Origin: Guyanagaster necrorhizus
Lineage: Eukaryota; Basidiomycota; Agaricomycetes; Agaricales; Physalacriaceae
Reading direction: 5' to 3'
DNA length: 64,000 nucleotides
NCBI RefSeq assembly: GCF_019112545.1
Contig: NW_025064883.1
Location: 496,001-560,000, forward strand
Every line of letters starts with the position of its first letter. Position 1 is the first letter of the stretch. The notes below the pieces were generated by a model. The model was given only the letters and a program-made list of their open reading frames with translations, did not search any database and was not told the DNA's origin. Shown piece after piece: positions 34,672 through 45,994 of this stretch. The translations under genes and the position numbers were made by a program.

Positions 34672-35839
34672 TCATACCAGTCCGGCGTCGACTAGTCGCT
34701 GCTTCTCCTCCTCCAAAGCTTTTGCATGAGAAGCAATTCTTTTTGGCACAACTCGGCGCCTCTCCGTCGTGGGAGTGAACACAGCCGACTCCACACCAAG
34801 AGCCTTCAGCGTCTTTCGCTCAACCAAACTATAATCGTCAGCAATCACCCTACTGTAACTGAATGGTTCCTTCAGCGATGCTGGTGGATTGATGATAACC
34901 CTAGGCACTCGTAACGGATTCTTCGAGGCGGAATGTAACATGAAGGGATGGAGTAGGGCGACATCGCCAACCTTGCCAGTTAACTCGACGAATTGAGAAC
35001 AGTCCTTGATCTCCGCGAGGAAAGAGAAATAGCCAGGGTCGTCCCTGACATTGGTCTTCTTCGATGTCGACGGTGTGAATGACAGACCTGTGGGCAAGAC
35101 TCCTTCGGGATGATCCCAAAGATACCTGGCGATACAGCCTATACTATCAGGTGAGATCATTGTTCCTCCGCCGCCGGATTCAATGTCAGAGAATATAGGA
35201 ATGACAACCAAAGCTTGTTCGGGCGAGTCAAAATAGTGGACCTAGTGGACCTGATATGAGCCGTCGGCGCTCGCGGTGTCGAGAGGCTCAAAAACTACTT
35301 ACGAAAAAGTCCCCATCGACATGCCAATTATCGAGATCTTGAGGATCGATATGGGTACCATCGCGAGTGCCGAGGTTAATAATGAAACCATCTCCCCATG
35401 TAGATGCTTCTAGATCGATACGATCTTCACCTCCTAGCAAATCCACCATGGCGTTCATAACCTAATGGCCAATCAGTGATATGGATAGACGAAAAGACCA
35501 TTTTGACCTTGGGGGAAAAAGTGGTCACTTCCTCTCTTTTATGAACAGGCATGTGGATGCGTTCACGATCCCACGTCGATTTATCGTCAGGATCCAAACC
35601 AAGCCGGACCCAGAGGCCCTTGGTCCATTCGGCAGCCTTTTCCTTAGTGAAAGCATCCTTGATAACGATATAGCCGTACTCCAGAAAGTGGTCGACTTGT
35701 TCTTCTATTTCTAGATCAGACGGTGGTTCACACTGGTTATAGCAACGCACTGCTGAGATAACTGTATGAAGGCATTCTTGTGTACGGAGAAACAAAGACG
35801 ACAGAAAGCGAAGGAGGAAACAGCTGAGCAAGCAGTCAT
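34672..35839 (-). CDS. PhyH-like 2-oxoglutarate/Fe(II) dioxygenase
   Basis: Phytanoyl-CoA-dioxygenase-type oxygenase of unknown substrate. The core runs IEEQVDHFLEYGYIVIKDAFTKEKAAEW, TWGDGFIINLGTRDG, then the iron motif NWHVDGDFFVHYFDSP (His-x-Asp), VIPIFSDIESGGGGTMISPDSIG. Distal His/Arg region GKVGDVALLHPFMLHSASKN...PRVIINPP follows. C-terminus EEEKQRLVDAGLV has no PTS1. About 350 aa, with introns near 35280 and 35460. The start is unresolved: the frame is open to the left up to 35891 but has no in-frame ATG before HMPVHK, so a short first exon must be spliced on; 35839 and 35775 are candidate ATGs, and I give 35839 as an outer bound. The convergent gene is an acyl-CoA thioesterase, which fits a lipid role but does not prove it. 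Confidence 0.75.
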
Positions 35840-35903
35840 CTGCCTTGGCAATGATATGGTTCTTTTGATAGGTTAAAATTAGGGAGATCAATTATTACAT
35901 TTC

Positions 35904-36919
35904 CTACTTTACAAAGTCCTTAAGGCGCGCAATAACAGTCTGCTTGAGCTGGTTATCATAAGTAATTGAAGGGATTCGCTCTGAATGAATTGAGCTTACC
36001 GGTGGGCTCACGCCGTTGCTTTCAAAGTAATGCAGGATGAATTCTGGTGCAAGCCAATCGCTTTCAAGACCACCCAAATCGCGGAAAATCAAGGCGCGAT
36101 GACGTCCTGGAACTGGCGCAGCAAGGAAGATATCAAGGGGTGTATGCTTCTTCAACGGTGAATTGGGAAACAGAGACTTTAGTTTTCTCAAAGGCGGCCC
36201 CACTTGGACTGCTTCCTCTTCAGAAAGCGTGCCATTCTTGCGCCCCAAGACCATGCGCTCTCCGGTAGCTCTCACGAAGGCGTCCCGGAGGTGCGTGAAG
36301 GACGTGTTTCGAGTCGGCACTACGACGTTTATTCAGTCGGGGAAAAATAAGAGAGAAGGATAAATACCGATTCGAATCACGCATGCGCATGTTCTAACGA
36401 TGAGATCTATCTTCTCATCCGGAGTCATAGAATCGGTTATCTAGGCGACGTCGATTTAATTCACGTCCAAACGAAGGATGAAATAAAATGACCTTTAGTT
36501 CTGGGTTGTTCAGGTCTGCATAGAAAGCTACAGAATATACTTTTATACCCAGGAAAGACACCGTTCGAACGCCAACGCCGACCAAGGACAACAGAGGCGT
36601 CTTGACTTTGGTAGTCACACGCAGAGTAGTCGGAAACTCAATGCCAGTAGCGGGGTCCCCTGCGACGAATGTAAGCCTTAAGAAACTGAAGAGAGAAGGA
36701 TGCCTGCACACTGATCGTCTCTTGGTCGATAGCTAATACTTGAGTCTCTGCGTCCAGGTGGATGGTTGACCCGAAGAAAAGAGAGCCTCCCAGCAAGGCT
36801 GTGCCTGCATAGAGGAATGTTTTCAGTTGTCGGGAACGGAGTGCATTGTTGGTACGACGGATGGCGGTAGAAAAATAGCGTGTGCTGGTGGCAAGGGCAA
36901 GAGGACGAAGTAGAGACAT
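35904..36919 (-). CDS. AIM18: AIM18/AIM46-type mitochondrial chalcone-isomerase-fold protein
   Basis: Member of the CHI-like family found in fungal mitochondria; no isomerase reaction is implied. N-terminus MSLLRPLALATSTRYFSTAIRR is a good presequence, followed by a hydrophobic FLYAGTALLGGSLFFGS segment. The CHI-like core has GIEFPTTLRVTTKVKTPLLSLVGVGVRTVSFLGIKVYSVAFYADL, then RNTSFTHLRDAFVRATGERM, PLDIFLAAPVPGRHRALIFRD and LESDWLAPEFILHYFESNG. Stop after RLKDFVK at 35904. The start at 36919 was chosen because it opens the presequence and lies only 47 bp from the divergent complex I gene. Confidence 0.83.
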
Positions 36920-36966
36920 GACAGGCTGGAACCCGGCAAAGTCCGAACACAACTTGACCAGCAGCA
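36920..36966. promoter_or_regulatory. Compact bidirectional promoter AIM18 / complex I subunit
   Basis: Only 47 bp lie between the two divergent start codons (36919 on -, 36967 on +). Both genes encode mitochondrial proteins. No TATA is visible; part of the core promoter must overlap coding DNA or first exons. Confidence 0.6.
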
Positions 36967-38079
36967 ATGCTTTCCCGAGTCGCGGTGCGTTCACGCCAGG
37001 CCCTCAGAGCCGTCGCATTAAGGCCTGCCTATCCCTATCCTCCCCGCTACATCCAGTCGTCATCGTCCTCGAGAGGTCCGTATCGTTCTCGCCGCCCTTC
37101 TCGTCGTCGCTAACGTCCTCTACAGCATCCGCTGTACCCTTCACTGAACCTACCTCCCCAAATCCCGCCATCACTAAATACGCTCAAACCGCCGAGGCTC
37201 TACATACATATGGCTCTTACCTCACCCAATGTCTACCCAAGTTCATCCAGCAGTTCTCAGTGCTCAACGACGAGTTGACGTTGTACACCGCGCCTTCCGG
37301 CGTCATTCCCGTTCTGACCTTCCTCCGCGACCATGCCCAGTGCCAGTTCAAGAGCGTCATGGATATCAGTGGTGCCGATTATCCTGAACGGGAAAAGAGA
37401 TTCGAAGTCGTCTACCACCTTCTCAGTGTTGCGCAGGCTGGTAGAATCAGGGTCAAGACGTACGCCGGAGAAGGAGACTACGTACCTAGTGCTGTGAAAA
37501 TCTTCCGGGGCGCTGACTGGTGCGTCTACGACTTGACGCTGTGATGTTCAACCATTCATTATCCTTTCGACAGGTATGAGCGTGAAGCTTGGGATCTTTT
37601 TGGAATATTCTTTAGCGACCATCCTGATCTGTACGTGGTCTGTTCTATGACTTCTTTCATGATCACTGACTCATTCTTCCAGTCGCCGTATTCTCACTGA
37701 CTATGGTATGCCCGTGAATCTGGCTACCTGAGTATATCTGCTAACAGGAATGCAGGATTTGAAGGCCACCCTCTACGCAAAGACTTCCCGCTAACTGTGA
37801 GAGTTTGTTAATTACTGGCGTGTCTTGTGTTTACTTTGCGTCAGGGCTACACTGAGCTTCGATATGATGAAGAACGTAAACGCGTTGTCTATGAGCCCCT
37901 TCAACTTACTCAGGCTTTCCGGTATGTCATAATGTCCTTCACGTTTATCAGTACTAAATGTTTGAATAAGAAACTTCGAATCACTTTCTCCTTGGGAGCA
38001 AGTCGGTGATGGAACCAAAGCACCCAGGCCTGATAATCTGAAGCCGTTGCCCCCGCCGAAAGTAGAGGAAGTGAAGTAG
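36967..38079 (+). CDS. NDUFS3: NADH:ubiquinone oxidoreductase 30-kDa subunit (NDUFS3)
   Basis: Core peripheral-arm subunit of respiratory complex I (Q-module); mitochondrial inner membrane, matrix side. N-terminal presequence MLSRVAVRSRQALRAVALRP, rich in Arg and Ser. Mature protein shows ITKYAQTAEALHTYGSYLTQCLPKFIQQFSVLNDELTLY and PVLTFLRDHAQCQFKSVMDISGADYPEREKRFEVVYHLLS. Next come [58 protein letters not shown] and the end LKPLPPPKVEEVK. The segments are in the family order with very short exons around 37570-37760. The last intron (37922-37972 approx.) restores RNFESLSPWEQVGDG. No defect. Confidence 0.93.
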
Positions 38080-38201
38080 GTTCCAGTACGCGATGTAGAA
38101 CTCTACGTATAAAATACTATTCCTTATTCCAAATCGTAAGAGGCTCGGATACAATTACACTGATAAGAGAATTCTAGCAAGCTTCAACATCATACAAATA
38201 G

Positions 38202-39691
38202 TCAGGATTCCTCGTTATTTGTATTCTCCTCCGCTATGCCATCCTTTGACTCTGTCTTATCAGCACCCTTCGAAGTTTCATCCTTCTTACTGCCCAAAGC
38301 TGCCCAACCCATTCTAGCCACCACATATTCTTGACCAACAACCTCGACGCCAATTCGCAGTGATTCCGCGACCAAGTCCTCAACCCACTCGTACTCATCC
38401 CAGAGGGTAAGCCATGCGCCCGGGACGCTCTGTGTTATGGTGGTATGTACCAAATTGAGAGCTGGGTCAGAGAAATAGAGCAAAAACTGTAGATGTTGCT
38501 GGGTAGAAGGTTCCGCAGGTGAGGATGCGGAAGGCGCATCAGACTTTGGTTTGGAAGGAACAGGGTACGAAGTGAGGAACGGTTGCACGCGAAGGTACAC
38601 ATATGAATAGGATACGGGAGTCTGTGCAGACGGCTGTGACTTGGGTTTTTGCGCGTCTTTCATCTTGATCATCTCATCGAGGTTTGCCTATGCACGTAAT
38701 GAGAAGATCGCTGATGTACGTGCAAGTTGAGACTGTACCTGTGCAAGTTTCACTGCAGCGTCATATCCTTCTACGGCGTTAAGCTCTCGGCCTTCCACAG
38801 TGCCATCTTTAGGTCGGGATTCATTTCCTTTATTAACAATGAGATCCCCGCCCTCCACTTGCTCCATAATCTGTTACCGTGGAAAGCGATGTTAGTGACC
38901 ACTATCTCGTCGCGGAGAACGAAGACCCACTCTGGCAAGAGAACGGTACACAAGCGACTCAACTCCATCGTAGCCTGTCATGTCATGGCTCAACCATACT
39001 TGTATTATCTCATGTTCAGAGATGGGAGGGGCCACAGCATTCAGAATATCCGTGAGGGTCGACAAGCCTACACGTTTGAAATCCTGGCCTAATGATGTAT
39101 TAGTATGTATCGATAGTGCTCAGGAGGAAAGCAGTCACCGAGCTTGTCCAGCTGAGCACTCTTCGCATATTCGAGCATATCCTCTCCCCATTTCTTGGCC
39201 AGCTCATTATTGGGTAGATGCTTGACCTGCTCATCGACTGCCGTCTTGGCATGCTGAATTGCAGCCGAAGCGCTGGTCCACATCGAGCCCCAGCCCCATC
39301 CACCGGTTGAAGAAGGCGTCTCTTGAGCCTGTGACCTGGCTGCAGGCGGCGTAGAGGGTTTGGAAGCAGGTGCTGGAGAAGGAGAAGTCGCGTTTGCAGA
39401 CAGCCCTGAACTCCCAAGACGAACTCTTTCGGTACTCTTCCTGAGAGTCGGAGTCGCAGAACGAGATGATGGACGCTCTAGATGCGCTGTCGTCGAGCGT
39501 GTCGGCTCTGAACTCTTCTGTGTGATTTCGTCCAGGAATGCGAGGACCTCGGCTTCGCCTTCATTGGCACTGGGCGGTGGTGCGCCAGGCGACGCCGTAC
39601 CCGCCGACGATACCTCTGGAAGAGGCGTGAAGGAATCGAGGTCGTCGAGGAGCTGGAGGGCCTCTTCCTGTTTCGATTTAGACTTGGCCAT
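38202..39691 (-). CDS. MTC1: MTC1-family protein (maintenance of telomere capping 1)
   Basis: Uncharacterised fungal family with yeast Mtc1. N-terminus MAKSKSKQEEALQLLDDLDSFTPLP and EVLAFLDEITQKSS, then Ser/Thr/Pro-rich linker. The core WGWGSMWTSASAAIQHAKTAVDEQVKHL is a family mark, then KRVGLSTLTDILNAVAPPISEHEIIQVWLSHDMTGYDGVESLVYRSLARIMEQVEGGDLIV and a C-terminal domain VSYSYVYLRVQPFLTSY...QHLQFLLYFSDPALNLVHTT...EWVEDLVAESLRIGVEVVGQEYVVARM. Start at 39691 is the only ATG before the conserved N-terminus. The acidic tail ends NTNNEES at 38202. The gene is divergent from the chromodomain gene with 102 bp between start codons. Molecular role unknown; yeast phenotypes are known only from screens. 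Confidence 0.8.
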
Positions 39692-39793
39692 GGAGACGAG
39701 TAAGTAATGGCTGCCTGGATAGAGGTATGAAAGGGCAAGACGCGTATTACGTACACGCATCAATTGTTCTTGTCTTCTTACGACTTGTTCACT

Positions 39794-42700
39794 ATGGGCA
39801 AATCCAAGAAAAAGATACTCAAGGAAGCAGAAGAAGAAGTTTTTCACGTTGGTATGCTCGTCTGCTCGTCGATTCCTTACGTGTAGAGTGCTACTCACGA
39901 ATACTACAGAATGCATCCTGGCTGCAAGAGTAAACGATTCCGCCAATTGGGTGTGTTTCGTCATGTCTTAGCTTCTTTGCGTACTTATCTGAGGTTTATA
40001 TATGCAAAGGAATATCTCATCAAAGTGAATTATATATGTCTTGCTTGCCCAGAGTCATTGCTTACGTTTAATTACAGTGGGGAGGCTATGGCGATGACGA
40101 GAATTCGTTAGAACCATCCTTGCGCAATCACTGAATGCTACTGACATTTTCCTAGGTGGGAGCCCGCCAGCGGTGTTGCAAACTGCCAGGAACTACTGCA
40201 AAGATTCTGGCAGCATGTCGGCACCGATAACGAGGACTATCAATCCGGTTATGAAACCCATGCAAAGGAGAGCTGGATAAGTACGTCACTCTTTCCTTCT
40301 AAAGCCACAGTTTTGAACTTCTCCCTTTTGAAGGACTAGAAAAGGCCCGGTTCAAGAAGAGATTTGGCAAGGAAGTCGAGAGACCGCAATCGCTTGACAA
40401 AGAGAGCGAGGATGCTTATTTACCCAAAACCAAATTCGTCAGTTGGTTCCAACGTTTGCATAGATAACAGCTAACATCTTCTTCAGGAGCGTAAAAAAAC
40501 TTCACAGAAGAATTCCTCCTCTTTCAAAGGGAGGGCTAAACAGAAGGCAGTACGTTGTGAAACTATTGACCACTGCCACATTCTCAGGTGTTTTTTTCTT
40601 CGGTAGAGGATCCCGATGAGCGATTCGTCGGAAGATGATACACCGCTCAGTAGTGTGTCTAAAATCCAGACGACGGGAACGAAGCGAAAGAGGAGTGAAT
40701 CTACTGTACTATCCTCTGACTCCGATGTATGCAACCTGCTTTATTTGCTGATGCAGATCTTAATCGTTCTTAATTCTAGCAACCTCTCTTCAAGGAAACA
40801 GCCAGTTCTCAGCCTGAGAAAGACATCAAGGTACTGTTACAAGTCCTCGGAGTCGCATTGGTTTATGGATCTATTCTAGGGGAAAGGCAAACAGAGAGAG
40901 CTTTCTACCGCCCCCGATGAAAACAATGCCGCATCACTATTTTCGGATCGAGAGCTGTCTTCCGACATTGTCCCGGAAGCCACGGTCAGGACAGATACAT
41001 CGTCAAAACCTGATTTACATTTCCAGGCGGCGTTTAACTCAAAAGAACCTGATCTGGCGCCTCCTTCTACATCTGATCCTGCCCCGCCCCAAAGTGCTGT
41101 CAGTCAAGTTGCCTCTCAACACACACCCAACGTCCCTCAAATACCTACGCCAACAACTGCACAAGCCTCGACGCCAACTGTTCCCCAAAAAAAGACGTCC
41201 ATCCCACCCTACAAAGCTCCACCACGGATCCAGATGATTGATATCCCTGCAGGCCGCGATGCTTTCGGTGGGATCTCAGTGAAGCAGCGCTTAGCTCAGA
41301 GTGCCCTGGCGCCTACAAATCATCAGGCTAGCACGAAACCTCCTCTTCCTTTAAGGAAGGATTCTGCCTTAAGCAAGCTTAGTTTCACCAAACGCACTGC
41401 TGCCCCACCTGCGCCGGCAAATCAATATACAGCTACTTCCCCGAAACCAGGTGTCCTAGTACCGAAGGACAACCATCCCCCCATACGATCGAGTATCTCA
41501 CACTCACCACGCGTCACCTTTAGCGCGTAGGTGCCTTCTTCCTCTTCGCTATATAAAGCTTATGGTATTTACTACAGCTCTCCCTCTGATCAGTTTATGC
41601 ATGAGGCTGAAGAATTTCTGCAGGATATCATGCCTCCCGAGTAAGCCATCTATACTACCCAGATGTCGTCAGAACTCATATCTAGGATAAAGGCTTGCAG
41701 CGCCTCTTGAACCTACAGCTGACAAACCCAGGGAACCTTTCGTACCTCCAAAATCAATTGTGAAACAAATACCTACGAAGTATATTTGATATTTGTATCG
41801 CATTAAATCCTGTGATTAATTCCTATATATGACAGAATACCGAAAATATGGAAGTGGGAAGGCGATATGTTCTGCTTACAGGGCAACAAGGAAAGAGTGG
41901 CTTATGGTCGAGTTTCTCTCATTGATGCAACTCCCGTTGCCAACAATGGGATGCCACTCAGCGTTGCATTCTCCGCTACAGTCACTTCCTTAGAGTTTGG
42001 CTCGATGTATCATTCAGTGGATGTGTCACATTGTCTTTCGTCTTGGATGCCAGTTTCTCAGTTTGCACGGCTAGTTCCCCTGGAAGACATTGGGCGTACT
42101 CGTCTAAAGATTCTTTCCAAGTATATGGAGAAGCATGAGCTTGTGTGTCATTTGCTGCAGTTTTGTAGCTTTTACTCATTTCCCCTTCAGGTCGGAATTT
42201 CGCCAACGAAGCCCTCTTTCGAGGAAACCGTGGAGTCCCATGTTCTTTACTTCCCTGCTTCGTCGCAGATTGTCAAGCACTTCTCTGGCATTCCCATAAT
42301 CAAGAACGTCGAGACCCTGTTCTTTGTGGCCATTCTAGCGAGGCGTATTCGGGACAAGCCATCTATACCCGTATTGTCTTTGAGCGAGTGGAACGGCTTC
42401 AAGGACCAGTCCAAATACATAAAAAATGCAGAATTTCAGCATGCTCTACGCATACTCAAATATCCTCCGTGGCTCCACGATTTCCTATCGCAAAAACGAC
42501 GCGATTATTGCGTCTGGTATGAAGATGTCAAACAGGACATGCGCGGGAAACAGAAACCCTTTGATTTGAAGGGTGGGAACTTGGAGACTTATTGGCTTGC
42601 GACAATCCTGGAGCAATATAGAGGCACAAATAAGGGGTACAAGGCTGACGTTGAGGTTATTTTTGTGCATGTCGGGGCTGTAAAAACGCTTCACAAACTT

Positions 42701-43632
42701 ACAGCTTTGGTGGAACGGCGGGCCAAGAGGCCTGACATCCTCTTCGTTACGTTTGGAACGCATCAGAGAGTACATCCGGAGCGATGGGGATTCCGACGTA
42801 TATATCCGATAGGTGAGTCATTTCTTGATCGCCTCGCACCCGGCAGTTCTGACCATTCTACAGGAGGTATAGTGACATTCACAGCAAAGGCTCTGGTCGA
42901 AGACCCCTTGGGTATCGATCAGCGAGTCTGTGAAATATCGGAAAATGACAACTGGGAGGCATATGTCATACCTGCTGCCCTCGGGATGGCAGTGCACTTG
43001 CACTACAAGAACGAGGATGCGTTGGAGGCCTTTGATAAGTGGGACACACTTCTTAGGACGTTGCATTGTCATTGACGGCATTTCAGAGGCGAGTTTCTGT
43101 ACGATTTCCTTCTGACGGCCATCGACGAAGGGATGATTTCGTTCATGTGTTCACCCCCCATAAATTCCCATCCTGTGTGCCCAACTGAGCCGTTTACAGC
43201 AAAGCCTTTTTCTGAGCGCCGTTTCGAGGAGCCTGTCCATGACTGGCTTCTAGACCAAGCTCTCATCATTTCGGCCGGGCCCCGAGAGATCTTGGAATAT
43301 TCCATCCGGGAATTCAGAACGAAATATGCCAACCAGTCGGAAGACCTGTACCCATCGCTGATACAAACAGACCTCAGTCACGACCTTCGGCTCATGCAGC
43401 AGCAACCTGTCATTATGGATCGATATCGTCGTTTTGTAGCATTAAAAGGCGAGCTCGAAAAGCCTTCAGAACGGAATGGAGTAAGCATTCCGTGTCGGAC
43501 TTGATGATGCCGATTTCTTATTGTTCGCTCTAGGTTGAATGGTCGACGACGTCCACCTTTGATTGTAAAGATTGTTTTTTCAAGTACATGCAGCGTAATG
43601 CAGCCCCCCATGAATCCCAAAGCGAACTGTAG
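39794..43632 (+). CDS. Chromodomain protein with a large unassigned C-terminal region
   Basis: Residues 15-65 form a chromodomain read over four small exons: EVFHV/ECILAARVNDSANW/EYLIK/WGGYGDDENS/WEPASGVANCQELLQRFW. This fits HP1/Chp-type readers of methylated histone H3; the aromatic-cage positions are F, W and Y. A 15-nt exon (40010-40024) supplies EYLIK. Next is a long Ser/Lys/Pro linker with KRKRSES, KQRLAQSALAP and RKDSALSKLSFTKR. The C-terminal third (41830-43632) starts IPKIWKWEGDMFCLQGNKERVAYGRV, then a folded-looking stretch: VEVIFVHVGAVKTLHKLTALV, RPDILFVTFGTHQRVHPERWGFRRIYPIG and FEYPVHDWLLDQALIISAGPREILEY (read FEEPVHDWLL). Last join: GGA|43552 GTTGAATGG. I cannot assign this region to a named domain. 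W-x-W-G start and alternating strands suggest a SPOC-like or RITS Chp1-like module; inference only. Linker joins are approximate. Confidence 0.75.
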
Positions 43633-43787
43633 ATACGCAGAGTTGAATAAAATGTTGTATATTAATTTAAATAAGTGTTGTGCTTGGAAATCACATGCAA
43701 GCCACTGAGCTGATCCCGGAGAACCGAAGCCCAGTATAATAACTCTGTCGCGTTGTCTCTTTCACCAGTCTTTCCTTTACGACCATC

Positions 43788-44529
43788 ATGGAGTCCATCG
43801 AGGCTATCATCAACAATCCAGCCTACCACGACTATCTCGCCATTGTCAAAGGTGCTCGCAATGGATTCGTGTACGGCGTCAAGGTCAGGTTCCCGCATGC
43901 CCTTGTCATGTCTATTCTCTTTGGCAGAGGAGAGTAAGTGCCCTACTCTACTTTTCACCCGAGTTTTCTTTCTTACGGGGTGTACAGCTGGCAAACGCGG
44001 GCCCGTAGCATCTACAGGGCAACAAAACAGCATGCGCTTAACCTAGCCAAATTTGTCTCTATTTACAAGGCCCTTCTTCTGCTCCAGCGCAAGGCGAACG
44101 GTGGGAAGGAAAGGAACGCGGATGCTTTCATTGCAGGTTTGCTGGGTGGCTACATCGTGTTTGGCAACCGAACAGCTGTCAACGAGCAGGTATGTGATGC
44201 ATTTTGTGCCGACTATTGTCATCTGAATCCTTATCCTCTAGATTGTGCTTTACGTTGTATCGCGTGTTGTCTCATCTTTCATTCCGCGGGCAGCTGCCCC
44301 GTACTCGTCACCGCCGGGCTCAGTATCCGGAGCTGCAGTCGTGAGGCCCATGCCGCCCGATTCTCGGTACTTTACTGTTTTCGCCGCTCTTTCATGGGGT
44401 GCAGTAATGTGGCTATTCAACCATCGCGGCCAATCGATACAGCCAGGGATGTTCAATTCCATGACATACTTGTACCGGGACTCAGAGAAGTGGAAGAATT
44501 TGAAGACATTACTTTGGCACAACACCTAG
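43788..44529 (+). CDS. PXMP4: Peroxisomal membrane protein PXMP4 (PMP24)
   Basis: Tim17/22-family integral membrane protein of peroxisomes with unknown transport role. Three exons join in frame: 43788-43933, 43988-44189 and 44242-44529, giving 211 aa, matching the usual ~210 aa. Seen: NNPAYHDYLAIVKGARNGFVYGVKVRFPHALVMSILFGRGDWQTRARSIYRATKQHALNLAKFVSIYKALLLL, then FIAGLLGGYIVFGN, IVLYVVSRVVSSF and YFTVFAALSWGAVMWLFNHRG. The end MTYLYRDSEKWKNLKTLLWHNT is the family C-terminus. The following 40-50 aa of the human protein also align by spacing. Confidence 0.9.
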
Positions 44530-44840
44530 ACTATACTTATTCATTCATGGTAATTAGAGATCATATATCCCATCGACTAGAAGGTCACCATCTGTCATTT
44601 CCCTGAGCTGATCCACACGTCGAATGACCCTTCTACATTTGTACTAGAGAGAGATAAATCAGTAATTGAGATTCTAGGTTCGAATGCGAGTCTTACGCCG
44701 AGCATGTCAACCGCGGCAGAACAAGCCTTATGGCAGGTTTTGCAATCTGTAAACAACGGCCGTACAATATCCATCTCACCGGCAACGTCTGTATCTGAAG
44801 TGGGCGAAAGTAATTAAGTTTCGGGAGAGTACCACAGCGC

Positions 44841-45694
44841 CTAGAACTGACTTGATTGAATTCTGCCCAAAAGATATGTCCTTCTAGCCTCCCAAAGTGA
44901 CGTTGTCTGTCGCTGATGGGATGTACAGAGTCCGTATCCTGCCCATGGTCGGAGCATTAACACTACATTGTGCCAAGCTAATGGAAACGCACCGTGAGGA
45001 AATATTTCTTCCCCGGAAAGAATTCGGCGCAGCGCCTGGACCCGGATGTTCTGCAGGACGAGGACTCTGTGATACGCAGCCACTGTTGGGATGACTGCGA
45101 CTTGGGAAGCGCCATAGGACGCCATGGGATCAAGGTACTGGCTTGCCATCGAGGCCACGGTTCCTAGGTTGAAGGCAACGGCATAGCCATACACACGAAG
45201 GGAATCTGTTGGCGCATGTGCTGACAGATGGATGCTCAGTGTTTCGGTGATAGATTCGATACAATATTTGTCTGCAAGGGTAAGTAACAGCGGTATAACG
45301 GGCAACGGTATGACTGTTCCGGGAATGTACTGCGGCTGGAACAGATGGTTGGACTGAGCGCTGTTGTTGTCGCGATAATGGATTGCATGGCTGTGAACTT
45401 GGACGGGGAGCCCGGGCGGATTATGCAGTACATTCAAGAGAACCGTCAGGTTACTGGCACGCTCGTCGAGCCTGATTATTTCGTTGACGCAAGTTGTTCG
45501 GCTGTCGCAGCAGCTGAACATATCACCTAAAATACAAATGTTACACAGTGAAGACATAAAGGCATCAAAAACATACGGAATACTTGGCTATTTTCAATCG
45601 CTCTTCGGCTGGCAGGGAATACTTGGTTGTCAGGTATAGACGAAATAATAATGTCCGGTTCCAGACATTCAAAGGCGGTCAAAACCATCGACAT
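44841..45694 (-). CDS. BTB/POZ-like domain protein (basidiomycete type)
   Basis: Two exons, 45694-45577 and 45526-44841, 267 aa, joined by a 50-nt intron. The frame reads MSMVLTAFECLEPDIIISS, VFPASRRAIENSQVFRDMFS (the typical BTB segment in which the last helix reads S-x-VFRDMFS), then LDERASNLTVLLNVLHNPPGLPV, PVIPLLLTLADKYCIESI and a helical C-terminal half with VAAYHRVLVLQNIRVQALRRIL. Many mushroom genomes carry large families of such single-BTB proteins; function unknown. It faces PXMP4 tail to tail, 311 bp apart. Confidence 0.75.
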
Positions 45695-45994
45695 CTGATC
45701 CAGCTACAGGATAAATCCAGCATTATATGGCGACGGCTGTGACAGCGTGGCACGGACGTGTCCTTTCTGCACGCGCCATCGTGATTTACGTGGATGTAAA
45801 TGAACGATATGCAGCAGGCCTCCGTCAGATATACATGTACTAGAATTCGTGATAAATGCATGTTCCAACACCAAGTGAAAAAAAAAAAACCAGTCAAAGG
45901 AGGGAGTGTAACCGCAACGAAGGAGAAAGGTCATAGTGGTATCATCAAAGCAGGTAAAGAAGGATCTAAGCAACCAATATCCCAGCGAGCGCCC

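Noticed and set aside
44250..44525. 91-aa frame antisense to PXMP4
   Set aside because: Complete overlap with a conserved PXMP4 exon.
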